A stretch of DNA of 64,000 nucleotides from Neoroseomonas oryzicola (GTDB lineage: Bacteria; Pseudomonadota; Alphaproteobacteria; Acetobacterales; Acetobacteraceae). The notes below the pieces were generated by a model. It worked only from the letters and a program-made list of their open reading frames with translations. It was not told the DNA's origin and searched no databases. Positions 19,253-27,900 of this stretch are shown here, one piece after another (the stretch's first letter is position 1; each line of letters starts with the position of its first letter). The stretch is taken from the NCBI RefSeq assembly GCF_012163135.1, contig NZ_JAAVUP010000008.1, positions 78,729 through 142,728 on the forward strand, in the 5' to 3' direction. Position numbers and translations under genes: made by a program.

Positions 19253-19632
19253 GCCGCGGCCACCGCCTCGATCTCGATCAGCCAGGCCTCGTCGAAAATG
19301 GCCGGCAGGATCACGGTCAGCGCGACGCGCCGTCCGCCGAGGATCTCGTTGCGGATGGCGCGGTTCTCCGCGGCGTCCTCGCGCCGGGCGAGGAAGGTCG
19401 TCACCTTCACGAGGTTGTCGAGGCCCATCCCGGCCGCCCGAAGCTGCGCCTCGAGATTGGCCCAGGCCTGGCGGCATTGCCCCGCGAAATCATCCGGGCG
19501 GCTGCCATCGGCGAACAGCGGCACCTGCCCCGAGACGAAGAGCAGCCGCGCCGCCGCGACGACCTCCATCGCCTGGGCGTAGCCGCCCTGCGCCGCCGGT
19601 GCATCCGGCGCGTCATGCGCGATCAACCGCAT
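19249..19632 (-). CDS. RidA/YjgF family protein
   Basis: 127 residues from the ATG at 19632, five bases after the FAD oxidase stop. The YjgF/YER057c fold is seen in RLLFVSGQVPLFADGS, QCRQAWANLEAQLRAAGMGLDNLVKVTTFL and the end VALTVILPAIFDEAWLIEIEAVA. RidA proteins hydrolyse reactive enamine/imine intermediates. In this subset the usual C-terminal arginine before the acidic residue is replaced (ILPAIFDEAWLIEIEA in place of PxxRxxVEIE-like sequence), so it may not be a canonical deaminase. The gene is tightly coupled at both ends within the catabolic operon. Confidence 0.85.
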   Translation of the reverse strand: MRLIAHDAPDAPAAQGGYAQAMEVVAAARLLFVSGQVPLFADGSRPDDFAGQCRQAWANLEAQLRAAGMGLDNLVKVTTFLARREDAAENRAIRNEILGGRRVALTVILPAIFDEAWLIEIEAVAAA

Positions 19633-19637
19633 CGCCG

Positions 19638-21026
19638 TCAGTTCCTGAACATCTTCCCCGGGTTCAGGATACCGCGCGGATCGAGGCTCGTCTTCACGCT
19701 GCGCATCACGGCGAGCGCCTCGACGCCGTGTTCCTGCTCGAGGAACTCGCGCTTGCCGAGACCGACGCCATGCTCGCCCGAGCAGGTGCCGCCGAGCGAG
19801 AGCCCTTCGGCGACAATGGCACGGTCGAGCGCCCAGGCGCGCTCCAGCCCTTGCGGATCGTCCTCGGGGAACAGGATCAGGCAGTGGAAATTGCCGTCCC
19901 CGACATGGCCGACGATGCAGGAGGTGAGCCCGCTCTCGCGCGACTTCGCCTTGGCGCCGAGCACCGCTTCCGCCAGGCGCGAGATCGGCACGCAGACATC
20001 GGTGGTGATGCCGCGATGGCCGGGCTTGAGGTTCACCGCCGCCCAATAGGCATCGTGCCGCGCCTGCCACAGCCGGTTGCGGCTTTCGGCATCGGTCGCC
20101 CAGGCGAAACCCGAGGCGCCGAAATCGGCCGCGATGGCCTCGACCGATTCCGCCTGTTCCTTCACGCCGGCATCGGTGCCGTGGAATTCGAGGAAGAGCG
20201 TCGGCAGCGCCTCGAAGCCTTCCAGCTTCGAGTACTTGATGCAGGCCTCCATCTGGTCCTCGTCGAGCAGCTCGATGCGCGCGACGGGGATGCCGGACTG
20301 CATAACGGTGATGACGGTCTCGACCGCGGCGGCGAGCGTCGGGAACTGGCAGACGGCGGCCGAGATCGCCTCGGGGATGCCGTGCAGGCGCAGCCGCACC
20401 TTGGTGATGACGCCGAGCGTGCCTTCCGAGCCGATGAAGAGCCTGGTCAGGTCGTAGCCGTTCGACGCCTTGCGCACGCGCCCGCCGGTCTGGATGACGC
20501 GGCCGTCGGCGAGGACGACCTCGAGCCCCAGCACGTTCTCGCGGATGGTGCCGTAGCGCACGGCGTTGGTGCCGGAGGCGCGCGTCGCGCACATGCCCCC
20601 GATCGAGGCGTGGCTGCCGGGATCGACCGGGAAGAACAGGCCCTTGTCGCGCAGGAAGGCGTTGAGTTCCTGCCGCGTCACGCCAGGTTCGATCAGGCAG
20701 TCCATGTCCTCCTCGTTCACCTCGAGCACCGCCTTCATGCGGGAGAGGTCGAGCGAGATGCCCGCGCGGACGGGGTTCACATGGCCTTCGAGCGAGGTGC
20801 CCGCGCCGAAGGGCGTCACCGCCACGCCGTGCTGATGGCACAGCGCGAGGAGGCGGCTGACTTCCTCGGTCGTCTCCACGAAGGCGACGGCGTCGGGCAG
20901 GGTCGGCGGCGTGGTGTCCTCGCCGCGGCTGTGCTGTTCGCGGATGGCGCGGTTGACGCTGATGCGATCGCCGAGGAAGCCGCGCGCGGCGGCAATGACG
21001 GCATCGGCTTCGGTGGTGGTGGTCAT
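19638..21026 (-). CDS. FAD-linked D-lactate dehydrogenase/glycolate oxidase-type oxidoreductase
   Basis: 462 residues from the ATG at 21026, with GGAGG seven bases upstream. It has the PCMH-type FAD domain (VAVTPFGAGTSLEGHVNP at about 70-87 and GSHASIGGMCATRASGTNAVRYG at about 150-172) and the C-terminal GlcD/LDHD cap. GHVGDGNFHCLILF and GTCSGEHGVGLGKREFLEQEHG are characteristic of D-lactate dehydrogenases (cytochrome). It oxidises a D-2-hydroxy acid and passes electrons to a membrane acceptor. Lies 2 bp after the amidinotransferase gene in the same operon. The exact 2-hydroxy acid is not known. Confidence 0.92.
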   Translation of the reverse strand: MTTTTEADAVIAAARGFLGDRISVNRAIREQHSRGEDTTPPTLPDAVAFVETTEEVSRLLALCHQHGVAVTPFGAGTSLEGHVNPVRAGISLDLSRMKAVLEVNEEDMDCLIEPGVTRQELNAFLRDKGLFFPVDPGSHASIGGMCATRASGTNAVRYGTIRENVLGLEVVLADGRVIQTGGRVRKASNGYDLTRLFIGSEGTLGVITKVRLRLHGIPEAISAAVCQFPTLAAAVETVITVMQSGIPVARIELLDEDQMEACIKYSKLEGFEALPTLFLEFHGTDAGVKEQAESVEAIAADFGASGFAWATDAESRNRLWQARHDAYWAAVNLKPGHRGITTDVCVPISRLAEAVLGAKAKSRESGLTSCIVGHVGDGNFHCLILFPEDDPQGLERAWALDRAIVAEGLSLGGTCSGEHGVGLGKREFLEQEHGVEALAVMRSVKTSLDPRGILNPGKMFRN

Positions 21027-21028
21027 GG

Positions 21029-21877
21029 TCACTCCTCCCGCTTGAGCGGGCAGGTCAGGCAATGGGGTCCGCCGCCGCCGGCGGTGAACAACGAGAGGTC
21101 GGGGTCGAGGACGGTCAGGCCTTCCGCGCGCAGCGCCGCGTTCAGCCCGGCCGAACCGCGCGCGGATACCACGCGCCCGCCACCCAGGGCGAGGATGTTG
21201 CACCCGAGCGCCATGGCGTCGCGATACGCCACGTCGATGCAGCGGATGCCGTGGCCCGTCAGCCAGGCGACGAAGTCCGGATCGAGCACGTCGAGGCACG
21301 CGACCGCCAGGCCCGGCGCCGCCATGCAGAACAGCACGTCGAGATGCAGGAAATGCTCGTCGAAGGGCTCGACCCGCACCTCCCACCCTTCGGCGCGCAG
21401 CCAACTCGCGAACTGCTCCGCGCCCGCAAGGTCGGTGCGCCCGCCCGACGCGCCGACCACGGCGACACCGGGCTTCATGACGTGGATGTCGCCGCCCTCG
21501 AGCGTGCCGGCGCTCGACTTGCGCCAGAACCGCGCCTCGTGGAAGTCGATGACACCGGCATATTCGCCGCGCCGCTGCGGACGCTCGAGCTGGCAGAGCA
21601 CCGGCCCCCAGGGCGTCACCACCGCTGAATCGCGCGTGTAGACCATGTAGGGCAGGTGCGGTTCGGGCGGCAGCACATGGACCTGCGCGCCGCCCTGCCG
21701 CAGGGCGTGCACCAGTTCCTTGTGTTGCGCCGCAAGCGCCATCGCCGAGGGCTGCTGCGCGCCCGCCAGCGTGCGCCGCACGATCGTGTTGGTGGGGATC
21801 CAGCGGTAGTGGTCGGGCGGGCAGACGAGCACGTCGGTCAGCTCGCCGGTTTCCGAGGAGACGGTCCAGTCGGCCAT
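21029..21877 (-). CDS. Amidinotransferase/arginine deiminase superfamily protein (DDAH-like)
   Basis: 282 residues. The guanidino-modifying pentein fold is visible: MVYTRDSAVVTPWG at about 90-103, GTLEGGDIHVM at about 140-150, the catalytic His in FDEHFLHLDVLFCM and the catalytic Cys near the end in GGGGPHCLTCPL. The family cleaves or transfers the amidino group of arginine, dimethylarginine or related guanidino compounds. It is first in the four-gene operon and divergent from the aldolase operon (112 bp between starts). Start set at 21877, because sequence further upstream looks like intergenic DNA read in frame. Confidence 0.9.
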   Translation of the reverse strand: MADWTVSSETGELTDVLVCPPDHYRWIPTNTIVRRTLAGAQQPSAMALAAQHKELVHALRQGGAQVHVLPPEPHLPYMVYTRDSAVVTPWGPVLCQLERPQRRGEYAGVIDFHEARFWRKSSAGTLEGGDIHVMKPGVAVVGASGGRTDLAGAEQFASWLRAEGWEVRVEPFDEHFLHLDVLFCMAAPGLAVACLDVLDPDFVAWLTGHGIRCIDVAYRDAMALGCNILALGGGRVVSARGSAGLNAALRAEGLTVLDPDLSLFTAGGGGPHCLTCPLKREE

Positions 21878-21922
21878 GGCGCGCACCCTGCCTGCGGCAT
21901 GCCTGCCCGTCCAGGGGCGCGT

Positions 21923-21951
21923 TTGACGCATCTGGGGTCGCGTCCTAGCGT
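21923..21951 (+). promoter_or_regulatory. Putative promoter of the aldolase operon
   Basis: TTGACG at 21923-21928 and TAGCGT at 21946-21951 with a 17-bp spacer, lying in the 112 bp between two divergent operons and 38 bp before the aldolase start codon. A ribosome site (GAGAGGA, 21974-21980) follows. Visual match only. Confidence 0.45.
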
Positions 21952-21989
21952 CGCTGCCATAGCAGCCCGACAAGAGAGGAAGCGGCGCA

Positions 21990-22748
21990 ATGGCGAACAA
22001 GGTCAAGGAAGCGTGGAAGGCCGGCAAGGCCGTGGTGAACGGGTGGCTGGCCATCCCCAACGCCTTCAGCGCCGAGATGTACAGCAAGGCGGGCTGGGAT
22101 TCCGTTACCGTCGACATGCAGCACGGCGTGCAGGACTACCTGTCCTGCGTGGCCTGCTTCCAGGGCATCCAGCTGTCGCCCGCCACGCCGATGGTGCGCG
22201 TGCCGTGGAACGAGCCGGGCATCGTGGGCAAGGTGCTCGACGCCGGCGCGATGGGCGTGATCTGCCCGATGGTGAACACCGCCGCCGAGGCCCGCGCCCT
22301 GGTGCAATACAGCAAGTACCCGCCGGCCGGCACGCGGTCCAACGGCCCGATCCGCGCGGGCGCCTACGGTTCCTCGGGCAACTACCAGAAGACCGCGAAT
22401 GACGAGATCCTCGTCATCCCGATGATCGAGACGAAGACCGCCATCGAGAACATCCGGGAGATCCTCGACGTCCCGGGCATCGACGGCATCTATGTCGGCC
22501 CGTCCGACCTCTCCTTTTCCTACGGCAAGGAGCCGAAGCTCGACGTCGAGGACCCCGAGATCCTCGCGATCTACGACATGCTGCTGGCCGAAACCGGCAA
22601 GCGCGGCATCGCGGCCGGGCTGCACAACGGCTCGCCGGCCTACGCGAACCGGATGATCCAGAAGGGCTTCAAGCTCGTCACCATCGCCAACGAGGTCGGG
22701 CTGATGGTCCAGGCCGCGACGGCGGCGGTGAAGGCGGCGCGGGGCTGA
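21990..22748 (+). CDS. HpcH/HpaI-family class II aldolase
   Basis: 252 residues. The TIM-barrel family of pyruvate-dependent aldolases is recognised by VNGWLAIPNAFSAEMYSKAGWDSVTVDMQHGVQDY (catalytic His in DMQHG), GVICPMVNTAAEARALV, the metal-binding Glu in IPMIETKTAIENI and the IDGIYVGPSDLSFSYG segment with its Asp. Such enzymes cleave 4-hydroxy-2-oxoacids to pyruvate (or oxaloacetate) and an aldehyde. GAGAGGA lies about 9 nt before the ATG. Its stop overlaps the thioesterase start by one base, and a GMC oxidoreductase follows. Confidence 0.93.
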   Translation: MANKVKEAWKAGKAVVNGWLAIPNAFSAEMYSKAGWDSVTVDMQHGVQDYLSCVACFQGIQLSPATPMVRVPWNEPGIVGKVLDAGAMGVICPMVNTAAEARALVQYSKYPPAGTRSNGPIRAGAYGSSGNYQKTANDEILVIPMIETKTAIENIREILDVPGIDGIYVGPSDLSFSYGKEPKLDVEDPEILAIYDMLLAETGKRGIAAGLHNGSPAYANRMIQKGFKLVTIANEVGLMVQAATAAVKAARG

Positions 22749-23221
22749 TGCCGGACGGCGCGGGCGCGGGTCTGCCCACCCGCGCCGACTTCCGCTTCTT
22801 TCGCCCGCACCAGGTCCGCTACGTCGAGCTCGACACCCAGGGCATCGTCTTCAACGCCCATTACCTGACCTGGTACGACGAGGCGGTGTCGGACTACATC
22901 CGCGCCGCCGGCTGGAACTACCAGGCCGAGGTGAAGGCCTCGGGCGCCGATTTCCACGTCGTCCGCGGCCTGGTCGAGTACAAGGTCGCAATCGGCCGCG
23001 CCGCGCGGATCGAGGTCGCGGCGCGCACGACCCGGATCGGACGGTCCTCCATCACCTTCCTGCCCGCGGTCTTCCCGCAGGGCGAGGACACGCTGCTCGC
23101 GACGGGGGAGATCGTCTGGGTGCTCACCGACCAGGCGACCCGCCGGTCGATTCCCATCCCGGACCGCCTGCGCGCCATCCTCGGCGCCTATGAAGGGCGC
23201 GACTTCGGCACGTCACGCTGA
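22748..23221 (+). CDS. Acyl-CoA thioesterase of the 4HBT (YbgC-like) family
   Basis: 157 residues. Hot-dog fold of the 4-hydroxybenzoyl-CoA thioesterase family: VRYVELDTQGIVFNAHYLTWYDEAVSDYIRAAG, in which the Asp of ELDTQGIVFN is the usual catalytic residue. The rest (VRGLVEYKVAIGRAARIEVAARTTRIGRSSITF) matches the central strands. It would hydrolyse an acyl-CoA to the free acid. The ATG overlaps the aldolase stop, and GMC starts 7 bp after its stop, so all three are one operon. Confidence 0.9.
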   Translation: MPDGAGAGLPTRADFRFFRPHQVRYVELDTQGIVFNAHYLTWYDEAVSDYIRAAGWNYQAEVKASGADFHVVRGLVEYKVAIGRAARIEVAARTTRIGRSSITFLPAVFPQGEDTLLATGEIVWVLTDQATRRSIPIPDRLRAILGAYEGRDFGTSR

Positions 23222-23228
23222 GGCTGCC

Positions 23229-24821
23229 ATGGACACGGATTACCTCGTCATCGGCGCCGGTTCCGCGGGCTGCGTCGTCGCCGCGCGCCTGTCGGAAACC
23301 GGCGCGCGCGTCACGCTGCTCGAAGCCGGGCCCAAGGATCGCCATCCCTGGATCCACATCCCGGCGGGGATGCTGAAGCTGCTGCAGAACCAGTCGCTGA
23401 TGAACTGGGGCTATGTCGCGGAACCGCAGCCCGGCGTGAACGACCGCGAGATCCGCTGGCCGCGCGGGCGCACGCTCGGCGGCACCTCCTCGATCAACGG
23501 CATGCTCTATGTCCGCGGCAACCCGGCGGATTTCGACATCTGGGCGCAGATGGGCTGCCGCGGCTGGTCCTATGCCGAGGTCCTGCCCTTCTTCCGCAAG
23601 TCCGAGACCTATCGCAACGGCGGCGATCCGGAATTCCGCGGCACTGACGGCCCGCTGCAGGTCGAGGACTACCGCACCATCCTGCCGCTGACGCACCGCT
23701 TCATCGAGGCCGCGCAGCAGGCCGGCCATCCCTTCCGGAAGGACCTCAACGGCGAGGAGCAGGAAGGTGTGGGTTATTCCCAGATGACGCGCGTCGGCCG
23801 CTGGCGCGGGTCGACGGCGCGCACCTATCTGCGCGGCGCCGGCGACCGCGTGCGTGTCGAGACCGAGGCCCAGGTCAGCCGCCTGCTGTTCGACGGCCGC
23901 CGCTGCATCGGCGCCGAGTTCCGCCAGGGCGGCGCCATTCGGCGCATCACGGTCACGCGCGAAGTGATCCTGTGCGGCGGCGCGGTGAATTCCCCCCACG
24001 TGCTGCAGATGTCGGGCATCGGGCCGGCGGAACACCTGCGCTCCCTCGGCATCGAGGTGCTGGCCGACATGCCGGCCGTCGGCGCCAACCTGCAGGACCA
24101 CTACGTCTCCCGCGTGCAGCACCGCGTGAAGGACAGCCTCAGCACCAACCAGCTCGCGCGCGGGATCCGGCTGGCGGGCGAGGTCGCGCGCTTCTTCCTG
24201 CGCGGCAACGGCGCGCTGACCTTCGGCGTCACCACCGCGCAGGTCTTCGCGCGGTCACGCGAAGGGCTCGCCAGCCCCGACCTTCAGTTGCTGTTCACGC
24301 CGGCCTCCTACGCGCTCGGCCAGTTCGGCGTGCTCGAGAAGGAGCCGGGCATGACCTGCGCCATCTGCCCGGTGAAGCCGGACAGCCGCGGCACGGTCAT
24401 GGCGCGCTCGGCCGATCCCTTCGAGAAGCCGGCGATCCGGCCGAACTACCTCTCGGCACGGTCGGACCAGGCGCTGCTCGCCGCGGGCATCCGCATGGTG
24501 CGCGAAATCTTCGCGCAGCCCGCCATCGCGCAGCACAGCGTGCAGGAGATCCTGCCAGGGCCAGGCGTCACCTCGGATGACGAGATGCTCGCCTTCAACC
24601 GGCAATACGGCACGACGATCTACCACCCGGTCGGCACCTGCCGCATGGGCGAGGGGCCGGACGCGGTGGTGGACAGCCGGCTGCGCGTGCATGGCTTCGC
24701 CGGGCTGCGGGTGATCGACGCCTCGGTGATGCCGACGCTGACGACCGGGAACACCAACGCGCCGACCATCATGATCGGCGAGAAGGGCGCGGCGATGATC
24801 CGGGAGGATGCGGCGGCCTGA
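23229..24821 (+). CDS. GMC-family FAD oxidoreductase (choline dehydrogenase-like)
   Basis: 530 residues from the ATG at 23229. The ADP-binding motif [15 protein letters not shown] is at residues 8-22. GMC signature 1 is at about 77-100 ([19 protein letters not shown]) and signature 2 at about 250-264 ([17 protein letters not shown]). The active-site His is in HPVGTCRMG. The family oxidises alcohols to aldehydes, passing electrons from FAD to quinone or oxygen. Final gene of the aldolase operon. A family B hairpin element starts 3 bp after its stop and separates it from the convergent gdh gene. Confidence 0.94.
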   Translation: MDTDYLVIGAGSAGCVVAARLSETGARVTLLEAGPKDRHPWIHIPAGMLKLLQNQSLMNWGYVAEPQPGVNDREIRWPRGRTLGGTSSINGMLYVRGNPADFDIWAQMGCRGWSYAEVLPFFRKSETYRNGGDPEFRGTDGPLQVEDYRTILPLTHRFIEAAQQAGHPFRKDLNGEEQEGVGYSQMTRVGRWRGSTARTYLRGAGDRVRVETEAQVSRLLFDGRRCIGAEFRQGGAIRRITVTREVILCGGAVNSPHVLQMSGIGPAEHLRSLGIEVLADMPAVGANLQDHYVSRVQHRVKDSLSTNQLARGIRLAGEVARFFLRGNGALTFGVTTAQVFARSREGLASPDLQLLFTPASYALGQFGVLEKEPGMTCAICPVKPDSRGTVMARSADPFEKPAIRPNYLSARSDQALLAAGIRMVREIFAQPAIAQHSVQEILPGPGVTSDDEMLAFNRQYGTTIYHPVGTCRMGEGPDAVVDSRLRVHGFAGLRVIDASVMPTLTTGNTNAPTIMIGEKGAAMIREDAAA

Positions 24822-24824
24822 AGG

Positions 24825-24926
24825 TCGGGGGAGGAGAACCTCCCCCGAATCCCCCTCCCTTCTCTGGTCACTTGGTTCCAAAAAAGGTTGAGGGGGGTCC
24901 GGGGGGAGAAGTTCCCCTCTCCCCCC
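24825..24926. repeat. Family B hairpin element, short copy
   Basis: The first hairpin has perfect 10-bp arms 24825-24834 and 24839-24848 with loop AGAA. The last one has arms 24901-24908 (GGGGGGAG) and 24919-24926. Between them CCCCCTC pairs with GAGGGGG, but the middle is shorter and lacks the conserved GCGGCCAGC loop of the other two copies. It lies between two convergent genes (GMC oxidoreductase and NAD-GDH), where it may end both transcripts. Confidence 0.75.
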
Positions 24927-24934
24927 GTTCTTCC

Positions 24935-27900
24935 TTACCCGAGCCGCGCCAGCGCCCGCACGGCCACCGTCGCCGCGGCGAGGTCGCGCGCCGCCGCCGC
25001 CTCCCGCGCCAAGGCCGCGGCCTGCGTCGCATCCGGCAATCCGCCTGCCAGCTGCCGCGCCGCCAGCCGCGCCTGCGCGCTGCCAAGGTCGTCGAGCAGC
25101 GCCGCGCGCGCCCGCGGACCGAAAGCGCCGGGTGCCGGCGCGGCCGCGATCCCGGCGCGCAGCGCGTCGATGGCGAAGGCCTCGCCGACCGCATTCCATG
25201 CATCGGCCGCCGCGGCCACGCCGACACCGGTTGCACCGGCGAGGCGCACCACGGCCGGAGCTGCAGCCAGGCGCGGCGCCGCCGCGGCCAGCGCCGCCGC
25301 CGTCTCCGGCAATCCGGGCAGAGGCGCGACATCACCCGCCGCCGCGGCCGCGAGCGCCGCGATGCCGGGCCGCAATTCCGCCAGCGCCGCCTCCAAGGGC
25401 TGCGCCGGGGCGCCGAGCAGGTCGTGGGCCGCTGCCTCCTGCAGGCGCCGCAGTGCAAGCAGCGCGGGCAGCCGCGTCTCGGCCGGGGCCGACGCGCCGT
25501 CGATGGCGTCGCAGGCCGTTTCCAGCCCGAAGGCCTCGCTGGCCAGCAGCGCCGCCCGGCAGGCCGCGACGGGATCCGCCCCGGTCGTCAGCCGCCCGAT
25601 CGCCGCGCAGCCGAGCCGGTTCGCGACGGCATTGGTGACGATCGTCGCCACCAGCTCCCGCCTCAGCCGGTGCCGCTCGATGTAGCGCCCGTAGCGCTCC
25701 TGCAGCGGCCGCGGGAAATACGCGACCAGCGCCGGCACCAGCGCGGGGTCGTCCGGCAGGTCGGAATCGCCCAGCGCATCGGTCAGCCACAGCTTGGCGA
25801 AGGGCAGCAGCGCCGCGATCTCGGGCCGCGTCAGCGCATCGCCCGCGGCGATGCGCCGCGCCATCACGGCCACATCCGGCAGACCGGCGACGGCGCGGTC
25901 CAGCAGCCCCGCCGCCTCGAGCCGTTCCATCAGCGTGCCCTGCGCGGCAAGATCGTCGGCTCCACCCATGGATTCGAGCGTGACGGCCAGCGATTGCTGG
26001 TCGTTGTCGCGCAGCACCAGGGCCGCGACCTCGTCCGTCATCTCGCGCAGCAATTCGTCGCGGGCGCGGCGCGTCAGCACGCCCTCCCCCTCTGCATCGG
26101 CGAGCAGGATCTTGATGTTCACCTCGTGGTCCGAGGTCGAGACGCCGGCCGAATTGTCCAGCGCATCGGTGTTGATGCGGATGCCCTGGCGCGCCGCCTC
26201 GATGCGCCCGGCCTGGGTGACGCCGAGATTGGCGCCCTCCCCCACCACCTTTACGCGCAGATCGCGGCCATCGACGCGGATGCTGTCGTTGGCGCGATCG
26301 CCGGCATCGGCCTGGGTCTCGTTCGTCGCCTTCACATAGGTGCCGATGCCGCCAAAGTAGAGCAGGTCGACCGGCATGCGCAGGATCGCCTGCATGATCG
26401 CGACGGGCTCCACGCGCTCGGCCTCGATGCCCAGCATCGCGCGGGCCTGTGGCGACAGCGGCAGCGACTTGGCGTTGCGCGGGAAGACGCCGCCGCCCTC
26501 GCTGATCAGCCGCGCCTCATAGTCGGCCCAGGAGGAGCGCGGCAGGCGGAACAGCCGCTCGCGCTCGGTGTAGGAGACCTCGGGGTCCGGATCGGGATCG
26601 AGGAAGATGTGACGGTGGTCGAAGGCCGCGCGCAGCCTGGTCTTGCGCGAGACCAGCAGCCCGTTGCCGAACACGTCGCCCGACATGTCGCCAACGCCGA
26701 CCATGTCGAAGGGCGCATCCTGCACCGACCTGCCGAGCACTTCCTTGAAGTGCCGGTCGATCATCACCCAGGCGCCACGCGCGGTGATGCCCATGCCCTT
26801 GTGATCGTAGCCGGCCGACCCGCCGGACGCGAAGGCGTCGCCCAGCCAGAAGCCGTATTCCGCCGACAGCCCGTTGGCGATGTCGGAGAAGGTCGCGGTG
26901 CCCTTGTCGGCGGCCGCGACGATGTAGGGATCGTCGCCGTCGCGGCGCACGATGCCCGGCGGCGTGACGACTTCGAACCCGCTGTAGTTGTCCGCGAGGT
27001 CGAGCATGCCGCGCACCAGCAGCCGATAGCAGGCGATGCCCTCGGCCTGGAACGCCTCGCGGTCGGACATGGCGGGCGGCTGCTTCAGCACGAAGCCGCC
27101 CTTCGCCCCGGTCGGCACGATGATGACGTTCTTCAGCACCTGCGCCTTCATCAGGCCGAGGATCTCGGTGCGGAAATCCTCCCGCCGGTCGGACCAGCGG
27201 ATGCCGCCGCGCGCGACGGGGCCACCACGCAGGTGGCAGCCTTCCATGCGCGGCGAATGGACGAAGATCTCCCGCCAGGGCCGCGGCGCCGGCATCTCGC
27301 CCGCCCGCGCGCTGTCGAGCTTGAAGGCGAGGTAGTCCTTCCCCTGGAAGTAGTTGGTCCGCAGCATGGCATCGAGCAGCGTGCGCAGCCGCGACAGGAT
27401 GCGGTCCTCGTCCGGATTGGCGACGCCATCAAGCAGCGCCGTCCAGCGCGCGAGCAGCCTCTCCTCCTCCCGCGACCCACCCGGTTCGAAGCGTGCGCGG
27501 AAGATCGCGACAAGCAGCGAGGCCGCTTCCGGATGCGCGGCGAGCGCCGCTTCCACGCTTGCCTGCGCGAAGGGGAAGCCGACCTGCTTCAGCCAGCGGA
27601 ACATCGCCCGCAGCAGCCAGGATTCGCGCCAGGAGATGCCCGCGCGCAGCACCAGGCGGTTGAAGCCGTCGGCCTCCGCCCGCCCGTCGAGCAGCGCGCC
27701 CAGCGCATCGAGCACGGCTTCGAAGCGGTCCTCGGCTGCCTGGGCCCCGGCCTCGAGCCGATAGACATGCAGCACCACCTCCGGCCCGCCAGCCGGACGC
27801 AAGTGATGCGGCTGTTCCTCGATGGCCCGCAGGTCGAGGCTTTCGAACAGCGGCAGCGCATCGGCGAGCGCGAGCGGCCCGCCGGGATTGGCGAGGCGCA

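Noticed and set aside
24825..24926. The family B copy between gdh and GMC as a plain rho-independent terminator
   Set aside because: Related copies occur inside an operon and inside a gene start, and the hairpins lack T tails, so the plain terminator label would hide the repeat nature.
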